Shown: in pieces, positions 8,465-15,849 of the stretch
Position numbering within the stretch: position 1 is the stretch's first letter
Layout of the letters: each line of letters opens with the position of its first letter
Assembly: GCA_015179025.1 (NCBI GenBank)
Contig: WHUX01000642.1
Coordinates: 1 to 15,849 of the forward strand
DNA length: 15,849 bases
Origin: Terfezia claveryi
Taxonomy: Eukaryota > Ascomycota > Pezizomycetes > Pezizales > Pezizaceae
Direction: 5' to 3'
The notes under the pieces: generated by a model
Databases searched by the model: none
What the model was told of the DNA's origin: nothing
What the model saw: only the letters and a program-made list of their open reading frames with translations
Translations under genes and position numbers: made by a program

Positions 8465-9069
8465 GGCATATTACCCCTGCATAGGCGATTTGCTTCTACT
8501 TGACGCCACAACGTCACATCCCTTTGCACGATTGTCTGACGTGGAGGGTTTGTGTTCCTACTTGGGTTGCTAATAGGTTGATTGCTGTTCCATAGGCCAT
8601 GTTAGGATCACCCCGACAAAATTTTAACTGCGACGTATGATTATTACCTGTAAAAAACTCATGTAGGTATGCTTCTATAGCCATTTGTAGGGCATTGGTA
8701 GCCATAATCCCAATTCTGTCCACATTTGTACATCTATCTAGTATGTTAGGAATGTTGTTGAATTTAAGTTCAATCCTATACTATCTTCCAATATAACGTT
8801 AGAAAGGAAGTTTTCAGTATGATTAGTTGTGCGCTGAACTGTTGTTTCTTAATCTGCTGCACAATTGACACTGACACGGGACCTTAGTATTCCATGTTCA
8901 AAGGAAGTGGGATTGGGACTCTGAAGTTCTTACCTCCCTTCTTCTTATCGCTTCTTTTGTACCTGTATAGCCTGCGTTTTAGGACAGGGGCCACTTTCCT
9001 CCTTTTAGGCGTGGCTTGAGCAGGAGGTACTTTCGTCTTTTTGGGTATGAGTTTCTGGCCCCTCATCAT
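8465..9069 (-). pseudogene. Histone H3-like (CenH3-like) histone-fold relic
   Basis: All four H3 helices can be read in order on the minus strand. Exon 1 (9069-8934) is a Lys/Arg-rich tail with TPKRRKVAPVLKRRLYRYKR. A 63-bp intron (8933-8871, GTAAGA...GTGTCAG) removes a TAA and keeps frame. Exon 2 then gives VQQIKKQQFSAQLII, matching the alpha-N helix of H3, and LKTSFLTLYWKI, matching alpha-1. After a short gap (stop TAG at 8778-8776, possible second intron) the segment DRIGIMATNALQMAIEAYLH plus EFF aligns position by position with H3 alpha-2. A possible third intron starts at 8648 (GTAATA, with CTAAC at 8606-8601). Near 8517-8473 VTLWRQVEANRLCRG resembles alpha-3 and the C-terminal RG. The canonical H3 tail is absent, which favours a CenH3-like or a strongly diverged H3. 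Two joins need a 1-2 base shift, so it is probably broken. The family call is by eye. Confidence 0.5.
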
Positions 9070-9221
9070 CTTGATGTTTTTCGGCTTGCGTTGCTAGTCC
9101 CCCATTGTCTTATGTTCTCGGTTTTGTTTTGGTTGTTGCCATTATGTGTATTTGTCTCTAGTTATAGGACCTGTTATTTCCACACTATCAGAATGTTGCA
9201 GATTCACGAGGTTCAAAGGAT

Positions 9222-9301
9222 TGAGCAATGGGAGTGGAAGTTTGCCTGTGTATTTAGATTCTGAGCAATGGGAGTAGAAGTTTGCCTCTATATGTGTCTA
9301 T
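9222..9301. repeat. 40-bp direct duplication
   Basis: TGAGCAATGGGAGTGGAAGT at 9222 recurs as TGAGCAATGGGAGTAGAAGT at 9262, and similarity continues through TTTGCCT into the unit ends. It is a two-copy tandem duplication with a few transitions. Confidence 0.7.
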
Positions 9302-9357
9302 CCATATTTGCTTCTAGGTCACGTGAGGGGCGGAAGTGCATTGAAAATCAACGAGAC

Positions 9358-9457
9358 AACTTAAGAACAAAGTATACTTCTTGTTCATCTCCATCTCCAA
9401 AACAAAGAACTTGAGAACTAAGTGTTATTCATTGTTCGTCTCCATCCCCAATAAACT
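9358..9457. repeat. 50-bp direct duplication
   Basis: Two adjacent 50-bp units, starting AACTTAAGAACAAAGTATAC (9358) and AACTTGAGAACTAAGTGTTA (9408). Both carry TTGTTC-TCTCCATC-CCCAA-type sequence and end in AAA-rich DNA. Confidence 0.7.
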
Positions 9458-9710
9458 ATATTTGCTGTCATTAGTCAGCTTGGTGAACAAAAGAGGAACC
9501 AGCTAACGTACCTTTGTTTTCCAATAAAACTCAAGTAATACCCCCCAGCCTCGATTATTAGACTGTGAACTAGCATTGACTACTAGATATCCAAAACACA
9601 GAGAAACTCCAAAAAACAAACAAACTAACAAACACAGAAATAGTAGGTACAATTCAATCTCACAAAACACTTAAGAAATGGTTAAGGAATGAGTATTAAT
9701 GGGATCTATA

Positions 9711-9750
9711 ACAAGTTCTGAATCCGTGACAAGCTCTGAATCCGTGACAA
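9711..9750. repeat. 18-bp repeat with inverted TTGTCACGGA
   Basis: Two units, ACAAGTTCTGAATCCGTG and ACAAGCTCTGAATCCGTG, followed by ACAA. Read on the minus strand they contain TTGTCACGGATTC twice, the same core decamer as the arrays at 7953 and 13353 but in opposite orientation. Confidence 0.75.
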
Positions 9751-9796
9751 TAAAACGAAAATGAAATACTCCCTATTGTGCATACCCTGGCCTGCT

Positions 9797-9817
9797 TCAT
9801 CATCATCATCATCATCA
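9797..9817. repeat. (TCA)7 microsatellite
   Basis: Seven perfect TCA units. On the minus strand they would read as poly-Asp, poly-Glu-like or poly-Met depending on frame. Confidence 0.85.
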
Positions 9818-9839
9818 GTGTAATAGTTATGTTCTTCCT

Positions 9840-11108
9840 ACATCCATAGCCTCATCCATACCCTGATCATCTAACTCACCCTAATCCTTATTCTCATCTC
9901 CATCCTCATCCTTGTCCTCCTCCTCATCCTTATCCTTGTCCTTCTCCTCATCTGAGCTGGAGTCCTGATAGTCCTCATCTTCTGTGTTCCCTGACAAAAG
10001 TCCTTCGTTTAATATGGCCTTGACGGGCTTCTTCAGTCTTCATTCATTCAAATCGGCCTCAGTTAGTTGAGCTTCTTCTTCCGAAGAAACATCCGAAGCC
10101 TCCCATTTGCGCCATAGCCCTGTATCCTCATCATCTTCCTTGTTGGGTTTGTCATTGGAGTCCTATCGAGTGGTAAAATTCTGGGATTTAGATCAAGCAT
10201 GAGAAATGGCACAAGCCTGTGAGGAATGTACCTATCTCTTTCATGTTAGTCCTAACATCCTCATCACTTAAGCAATCGTCAGCACCGCCTTCGGCTAATT
10301 CCTCCTGGTCAGCTATTGATAATGCCATGCACTCTAGTCTTGTGTCCTGTGTCATCTTTGATTGGTTCTTCAAATTTTGCATACATATGGTGGTTTATGG
10401 GTACAACGCTAATGACCATAACGAACTGCTGCACACACTGTACCCTAGCTAGTCTGGTTGGTACTACCCTAGGTCCCTGCACCTTTGTTTTAAGCAAATC
10501 TTGATGAGGAATTTACCAATTCGGAAGGTCTTTGTGGTCCTTCAATTCCAGATACCTTCTCTTCTGCTCATCTAACAGCTCATACCATTGGTATAGAATA
10601 TAGGCCTTCTTGCGCTGGAACATGTCCTCTCAAGTCCTTTGCACAAGTGTTTGTAATTTTCCAAATTCCTTATGCTTTAACATGCATCTTGGGGTACCGA
10701 TTGGCCTCCCAATGTATGTAGCCTAGTGGAGATCTTAGATCCCGCCCTTAAGATCCCTGTTGACCTTTTGCCGCTTCCAATCCTTGGCTTACTCCCACGC
10801 CAAGAGGGGTCCAAGCAATTTCTGCTGTTGTTCCCGAATTTTCTTGGTATGTGGATGTATAGAGAGCCCCATTGCCTTCCTCCTACCACTAAATTCCATG
10901 TCCAGATTAAATTCCCACGGCCCCTAGTTGAAGTCAGCATACATGGCATATGGATTCCTTGGGGGTGGGGGATGATTAGTGATTCTGCTCTAGTCTTTCT
11001 TGTCTTTACTATGCCTGTTGGCTTGGCTTTTTTTGGAATAGGTTTGGGTGACGAGCTGGGTTTGCGCTTGATTGCTAATTCGGCTTGCGTCTTTCTTTTT
11101 GACGGCAT
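9840..11108 (-). pseudogene. Decayed gene: basic head, acidic tail nuclear-type protein
   Basis: Four colinear minus-strand coding segments appear to belong together. Segment 1 (from ATG 11108) is strongly basic, MPSKRKTQAELAIKRKPSSS followed by PKPIPKKAK, like a nuclear localisation signal. Segment 2 (about 10972-10309), one base out of frame, reads IREQQQKLLGPLLAWE, KHKEFGKLQTLVQRT, QRKKAYILYQWYELLDEQKR and MYAKFEEPIKDD. It holds about six stops, mostly where CAG, CAA or CGA would fit. Segment 3 (10382-10188) is ADQEELAEGGADDCLSDEDV. Segment 4 (about 10172-9860) is very acidic, with SSSDEEKDKDKDEEEDKDED. The pattern W-x2-L-x2-E-x-K-x2-Y-x2-L in segment 2 recalls the third helix of an HMG box, but the rest of the box is not clear. 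Introns may explain some, not all, of the breaks. It is unrecognised at family level and lies on the same strand as the H3-like relic. Confidence 0.45.
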
Positions 11109-11125
11109 TGTAGATACTTAAAGAA

Positions 11126-11450
11126 TCTTCATTAGTGAACAGTCGTTCCACTTCACACTCCCCGAAATGACCTCCATGACAGCCTCCCTAACAGGCTCTG
11201 TAACACACAACCTTGACTATATACCTCTTATGTAACTTCACAGCAGGTTATGGAATTCATTAGTGAATGCTTTCTTGCCACTTCAGGCTTCCCAACACGA
11301 CTTCTGTGACAATGAACAATGACTTATGCCTTGGTTAATCTTCACAGCCTGTTATGCAGAAGGAGGTGTCTGTGATTCTTCGTTAGTAAATTGAGCTAAC
11401 TTTCTGTACCAGGCTTTTCAATTCGGCTTCCATGACGACGTCCATGCCTA
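11126..11450. repeat. Degenerate ~125-bp tandem repeat, three units
   Basis: Landmarks ATTAGTGAA (11131), ATTAGTGAA (11259) and GTTAGTAAA (11382) are 128 and 123 bp apart. They are followed in each unit by a CTT-rich stretch, an AGGCTT or similar word, a CATGAC/TGTGAC word and a CTTCACAGCxxGTTATG block (units 1 and 2). Units are well diverged, so this is an old tandem duplication. Confidence 0.55.
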
Positions 11451-11935
11451 GTCTCATGACTGACTTAGATAGGCATACCATTGCTTATCGTACTACATAT
11501 CTAAATGTGTCCGATTCTCAGTGGGAATGCTGACGATTTGGTGAAAGTTGAAGATAAACGGAAGTTGACCAACAATACTGAGTTCGTGCAAATAAAAGAA
11601 TACATTCTTTATATACAAGCAAACCTTGATGTGGTTAACTGAACACGGACATGCGACTAGCGTTACGATGATCGTGCACCTTAAATTCTTGCGAAGGGTA
11701 TTGCAACCAAACTAATAAGTTCTTACTTGTTTTATGAAATTCAACTATACTCAAGTCTACATATGATAAAATAGTCCATGGTTTAACTAGTGACATTGAA
11801 CGATATCGGGCCAAAATGAAAATGAGAAGAGCATGCCCCAATGTCAATAGTAAGATTCCCCCCCCCTCCAGTGACCTCCTCTGTCTCTCGTTCCTGCGCC
11901 TGCCTTTACCATCGCCTTTGTTTGCGAATCTTGCA
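11451..11935. other. Mostly unassigned; downstream trace of the 11936 frame
   Basis: A minus-strand frame of 70 codons lies at 11635-11847 but has no motif. Between it and the next gene the minus-strand continuation reads CKIRKQRRW and QAQERETEEV between stops, possibly a basic/coiled tail of the protein at 11936-12265. A C-run (C9) lies at about 11860. Confidence 0.3.
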
Positions 11936-12265
11936 TCACTGGCGTGACCACTCTTTGGACTCTGTTGTCCTTAAGATAATAGTCTCAGCAGCAGGCAAAG
12001 AAACAGTCAACGGGGAATTTTCTGGCTGCTGAAAAGGGGGGGTGTCAAATAATGCAGAAAGTTGTTCAATTTGGGATTGTTCAAAGGGCGGGTATGGGGG
12101 TTGCCTTGAGGTATGAAACAGAGGCTCCTTGTTCTCTTTGTTAACTCCTGCCTCAGCATTGCTCTCTTGTACCTCTATGTTTAGTATGCCAAAAACCACC
12201 CTACCATCTCTGAATTGTTCTCCGTCCTTTGAGGGTTCGCTCGGTGTTGCTAGCACCTCTAGCAT
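11936..12265 (-). CDS. Hypothetical Pro/Gln/Ser-rich protein, partial
   Basis: A 109-codon minus-strand frame starts at ATG 12265 with MLEVLATPSEPSKDGEQFRD and continues through NKENKEPLFHTSRQPPYPPF and a LSALFDTPPFQQPENSP stretch. The composition (Pro, Gln, Glu, Ser rich, few hydrophobics) is like a disordered regulatory region. The frame ends at a TGA in SRQ-stop-CKIRKQRRW, after which basic coding-like sequence continues, so the gene is either truncated by mutation or has an intron there. No family is recognised. A TATAAAAA word lies at 12326-12333, but on the wrong strand to serve as an obvious promoter. Confidence 0.33.
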   Translation of the reverse strand: MLEVLATPSEPSKDGEQFRDGRVVFGILNIEVQESNAEAGVNKENKEPLFHTSRQPPYPPFEQSQIEQLSALFDTPPFQQPENSPLTVSLPAAETIILRTTESKEWSRQ

Positions 12266-13340
12266 TGGGTATCATAGTTGATTTCGCACTCGGTATTAGG
12301 TTTGATAATCACTGAAAGTTTGGATATAAAAAGGTTAGCTGCAAGCTATAATAAGGCCATATCAATTCACGTGTGAGTTATCACACAATACCATTACACC
12401 CTTTCCTGTTTCTCGCTGCAGATCTGTTTCTAGCACTAGCAAGTGTGGTTGCCAAGCGCTTCAAACATGAACCACTACAAGGTAATAGGAAAATATGATC
12501 ATTGTCATCTGTTCATTGGAACCGCACAGCATGGGACAAGCCCATATGGCTATCGCACCTACTCAAATGATACGGGATATGTATGCAACCTCATATAGGG
12601 CAAGCAAAAAAGTATGAGAAAGTCATACCTATTCGCTGAATATTCAGCCATTTGCCTACTACTCGAATTGTTCCGCATAATGTTGTGGTGGATTAATAAA
12701 TGAAATGAAGGAGTAGGAGATGCAGATAATGGAGGACAGGAAGTAAATTCAGTGAGTACGAGGTGGGACATGCATGGAATTTATCTGGCACCAGCAGACA
12801 CTAGCCCAAGCTAATCCCAAACACATGTCCCTGGTCAGTCCCTCGACATAGGCATGTGCTACATGTTTCGGAACTGTGACACTAACCTGCCTGCATTGCC
12901 TCGACCTATACCTCAGGAAGTGATCAATGCCTAGTCTGGTTGGCACAAGCCTCATAGAGAATCAATGCCATATAATTAATAGGTGATGGGATGTCCCTAG
13001 CACTAGCTAGGTAAACTAACTCTTAACGTAATAGATGGGAATGTGAGGTGGATGGGGTTGTGTGGTGCTTTAAACCTACAACTGTGCCAACGTAAACGGT
13101 GCTTTTCAACAACTAGTAAATATTCAACTGGTCAGATGAGCTTTCCATTATCGCTTTGTCGCGTTACCGTGTCTTGAGGTTAAAGCACGTCATAACCCCA
13201 TCCGCCTCGTCACCTCATCCATTACATGGGGATAGATTATGCCATCGACCCATGGATAGACAGTACTATAATGGACCAAGTTGGAGGTCTATACACCTGG
13301 CTGGAGTGGAGAAGGATGGTAGTTCATTTGGTGGTAGCTT
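12266..13340. other. No supportable gene
   Basis: Overlapping short open frames (minus 12559-12771 and 12749-12955, plus 13156-13344) carry no motif. The word CTAGTCTGGTTGGCAC at 12932-12947 nearly repeats CTAGTCTGGTTGGTAC at 10449-10464, suggesting an old dispersed repeat. A CACGTG site is at 12369-12374. I see nothing else. Confidence 0.4.
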
Positions 13341-13352
13341 ATGATATACTTA

Positions 13353-13553
13353 TATTGTCATAGATATTTATCTTGTCACAGGTATTTTACCTTGTCACGG
13401 ATATTTTATCTTGTCACGGATATTTCATTTTGTCATATGAGTTATTTGTCATGGATGTTTTTTTTTTTTTTTTTTCCTAATGTGACTTGTACGGATGTCT
13501 TGTCACGGATGTCTTGTCATGGATGTTGTATGAATTTTCTCACGGATGTCTTG
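13353..13553. repeat. TTGTCACGGA arrays, 19-bp then 14-bp period
   Basis: From 13353 there are about five units of a 19-mer like CTTGTCACGGATATTTTAT, decaying to TTGTCATGGATG. A T-run of about 19 follows at 13458-13475, then a 14-bp repeat CGGATGTCTTGTCA (two perfect units from 13492, with degenerate ones to 13553). The shared core is TTGTCACGGA. The poly(T) sits between the two arrays. Confidence 0.75.
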
Positions 13554-13718
13554 TCCTGACCCAGGGCTATGCCAGTCTTTCCCGAGACTAAAGCCAGCCA
13601 GCTTACCTGCTGAAGTAGTCTATTTTGGTCTTCCAACGCTAAGGGCAGGAGGTTGCCAAAGTACCAAAACAGGATTGCCATTTAGGCTTTCTACCACAAC
13701 TGATTTTTGGAGATTTGC

Positions 13719-13728
13719 TTATATATAG
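13719..13728 (+). promoter_or_regulatory. Candidate TATA box
   Basis: TTATATATAG lies about 45 bp upstream of the ATG at 13773. Spacing suits a fungal core promoter, but no initiator or CT-rich tract supports it. Confidence 0.28.
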
Positions 13729-13772
13729 TTGATCGGTATTGTAATTGTCACTAGTCATATCAACTTTGCAAT

Positions 13773-14912
13773 ATGGCGGAATACTACAATCCTGAAGATC
13801 AATTCGCTTTCGAAGAGTTCCGGCAACCGTGGAGAGACGCCTTTGGCTAATGCTTCCTTAGTCTACGTGGTACGGAATTGGTAAGATTACCAGTCTACAC
13901 AGTTGGTTATGGACCGTTTCGACCCCACTAAGATTCTCTCCCGAGGTAGCCATGGAGCTTCTAGAGGATTTGGTTTGATCAGTGTCACCTGGTATTCCCC
14001 ATGAGCATGCACAGCAGTGCACAAATCTTTTACCTGGATGACTATACTCTCTATGATTTGTTATGGTTACCCTTTTTCAATATTACCTGTCTAGCAGCCA
14101 AGAATCATGGGGCTTATGCAAGGTTGTCGGTTCCCGTCAGTAAGTTAACTACTATGCCGAAACATTGGGGTCCCGACTTACCCTATCCTAGATACTCTCC
14201 CAGACCCACCGGATCCCTGATGGCACAATCATCCAGCATCCTGTGTATATATCTACAAAATGGCATCCCCCACCTAGAATAACAGTACTATATTGTGGGC
14301 AAGAGGTCTGCTTTGGCCTTCAAGAAGGTATCTTTCTAATTCTTGCACATAGACAGAGCGGCAGGCTAACATGTGTAGACCTGAGAGATTTTGCAACTCA
14401 CCGAGAGCCCTGATTGGCTATTGAGATGCATTATACTCCAACTGGATTTGACAAATATCCCGACAATATATCAGAGCCAGATAGAAGGTTTAACCAACCC
14501 GAACTTAATTATCACAGTCCCAGCCCTATTGATAGCCCTAAGGCCGAAGTGGAGCATGACTCTGAAGACGAGGACAATGCCGACCGCAGTCCTACCGATT
14601 GTGGGTATAGTGATTTATGTCCTGCTGTAGTGAAAGCCTTATCTCTACAAGTGAGCTCTCGAGGTCATCCAACACCTCAGAGACTCAGATGATAACCATG
14701 ATGACACCTCAGATGATGGCCCAATGAGATTGTGGACCCTTTTTGGAATGATGGCGCGTTCTGCATTTGGATTAGGATTGGTTTGTGCTTTAGATGCGCT
14801 ACAGGATGATTGAGTTCTTAATGAAGTATTTGATCTATGTATAGGTTGGCCTTATCATGGAAAGAGCCTCAGGTATCTAGAGGACCGCAAGCCAATGTCC
14901 CCCACGAATCTG
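13773..14912 (+). pseudogene. Unrecognised broken or intron-rich gene
   Basis: From ATG 13773 a protein-like frame (MAEYYNPEDQFAFEEFRQPW) runs 25 codons to TAA at 13848-13850. A GTAAGA donor-like word follows at 13881. A second strong stretch runs from 14192 to 14692 in one frame with a single TGA at 14411-14413. It reads DGTIIQHPVYISTKWHPPPR, VLYCGQEVCFGLQEGIFLIL, then after the TGA GFDKYPDNISEPDRRFNQPE and an acidic VEHDSEDEDNADRSP. A third frame (about 14656-14912) continues with DSDDNHDDTSDDG and a hydrophobic ARSAFGLGLVCALDAL. Codons and composition look genuine, and the acidic part spans the frame change, so the pieces probably form one gene with introns or a few inactivating mutations. 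I do not recognise the family. A transposon-borne gene or a silenced host gene are both possible. Confidence 0.42.
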
Positions 14913-15219
14913 TGACAAGCATGCATTATCGTGACATCCCCCTAACCTCTCAGAATGTAAATAAATAGGCGTCTCTTCCCTATTGCCTTACCAAACCTGT
15001 TATTACTACAGACCATCTTGCAGTGGTAGCCCTATACTCGAACTTTTCTCTATTTCCAATTGTGCCCATAGTTCTTGAACCCCAATGGATTCCACTCTCA
15101 GCAGAATACTAGGCAGAACAGCTTTCCAGTAAGCAGAGAAATCTGCACCCTTTGATGAATAGTGGGAAACTACGAGTGGGCGGGCAAGCTCCGACAATCT
15201 AGCTAAAGAAATGCAGAAG
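14913..15219. other. Unassigned stretch
   Basis: A 63-codon minus-strand frame (15006-15197) has no motif. At 14912-14938 the words CTGTGACAAG and TCGTGACATC are weak echoes of the inverted TTGTCACGGA motif. Nothing else is supportable. Confidence 0.35.
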
Positions 15220-15849
15220 TAACAATATTAACCCACCCCGATGGGATTCTAAGCTGCAAGCGGCGCACTGGCCCATTTTGGACAAGGCGCTAAGATCCAC
15301 AGTGGTGAGCCTTTCATATTTTGCTTAACTTAAGGGTACGTTGCAACACCCTAGTGCATTCAATATGGGCACCACACATATGAGATGTCATCTCACCTCG
15401 GGGAAATGCGGGCTGCTAGTGGGCGCAAGGATCAGGACATTTCAACCCTTGTTTGGGAAGGTAAATTATATAATCCGTACCCTGCCTTACTTAATAGAGC
15501 AGACAGGCTCACGTTACACGTAGGCAACACCTGCAGCTGCACAATCCCCCCAGTTGCAATATAGTGATGATGGGTTCAAACACGAACTCATGAAAACTGT
15601 AATTGCCGCAAATTTACCTTTCCGAACTATCGAACATCCGCAGTTCGAGCATCTCCTGAAATTCCTTAGATCTGGAATCAATATACCCTGTGCAACAACA
15701 CTTCGCCGGAGTATACACCATTATGCCGCCGAAGTTCAACAGAAGCTTCAAAAAAGCCTCCGGAAGATACATTCCTCCACCTCGCTACGGACTGTTGGAC
15801 TTCTCCAAACAAGTTAGCGTTCATGGGCACAACACTCCATTTTATGACC
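15220..15849 (+). pseudogene. hAT-family transposase, N-terminal part, decayed
   Basis: One frame runs from about 15240 to 15780 with stops at 15326 (TAA) and 15521 (TAG). It encodes a BED-type zinc finger remnant, LQHPSAFNMGTTHMRCHLTS then GKC (15341-15412), a linker, and KTVIAANLPFRTIEHPQFEH, LLKFLRSGI and TTLRRSIHHY, a signature of fungal hAT transposases ahead of the catalytic core. Near 15780 a one-base shift moves to a frame reading ATDCWTSPNKLAFMGTTLHF, which holds the first catalytic Asp of the RNase H-like fold (the D in x-L-D-x-W-T-S-P). The rest runs off the window. The expected Cys-x2-Cys of the finger falls on the TAA at 15326 and a Gly codon, so DNA binding would be lost. hAT enzymes move elements by cut-and-paste with 8-bp target duplications; no terminal repeat is in view. 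Confidence 0.75.

Larger units (their letters stand above)
9458..9839. other. Non-coding stretch with short repeats
   Basis: No gene is supported. The stretch holds an A/C-rich simple tract (about 9590-9640), the inverted TTGTCACGGA pair at 9711-9750 and a (TCA)7 microsatellite at 9797-9817. The latter could be the last Asp/Glu codons of the acidic minus-strand frame further right, but stops intervene. Confidence 0.4.

Noticed and set aside
10726..11121. 131-codon plus-strand frame with hydrophobic stretches
   Set aside because: It is the antisense of the minus-strand basic protein, whose Lys/Arg-rich head and multi-segment colinearity are better supported.
12326..12374. TATAAAAA plus CACGTG as a promoter
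   Set aside because: No coding frame follows on the plus strand within a reasonable distance.

Overview
The window looks like repeat-rich, gene-poor nuclear DNA of a filamentous ascomycete. Evidence: short GT-AG introns of about 60 bp with CTAAC-like branch sites, pogo-, hAT- and Ty3/Gypsy-type mobile element relics, and a block of transition-type decay (CAA/CAG/CGA turned into TAA/TAG/TGA) like repeat-induced point mutation. There are no bacterial operons, Shine-Dalgarno patterns, tRNAs, rRNAs or CRISPR arrays. The fungal assignment is inference; I cannot name a species.

Layout. 1-1490: mostly unassigned, with a fragment of a pogo/Tigger-like DDE transposase near 700-890. 1490-3340: a long decayed + strand coding frame (N-terminal helical part, coiled coil, Gln/Pro/Tyr-rich repeats, helical C-terminal part) split by a solo LTR at 1934-2471 in minus orientation. 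3341-7671: a strongly AT-rich, stop-riddled block. It holds a decayed second copy of the same LTR in plus orientation (about 4274-4790), followed by a Ty3/Gypsy-like gag frame that runs through an 18-bp Ala/Ser repeat and a 30-bp (10-codon) minisatellite. The rest of the block is unreadable. Composition returns to normal at about 7672.

7672-9500: short tandem repeats, an A-rich tract, and on the minus strand (8465-9069) a histone H3-like, possibly CenH3-like, histone-fold relic with a recognisable 63-bp intron. 9780-11110: a decayed minus-strand gene for a protein with a basic head and acidic tail. 11126-12265: degenerate 125-bp tandem repeats and a 109-codon minus-strand frame. 12266-13340: nothing supportable. 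13353-13555: more TTGTCACGGA-type repeats. 13773-14912: an unrecognised, broken + strand gene. 15220-15849: the start of a hAT-family transposase pseudogene that runs off the window.

I found no intact, clearly functional long gene. The region reads as accessory or heterochromatin-like DNA built from nested, mutated mobile elements and gene relics. The two observations most worth following are the H3-like relic and the decamer TTGTCACGGA, which recurs in four separate tandem arrays with different periods.
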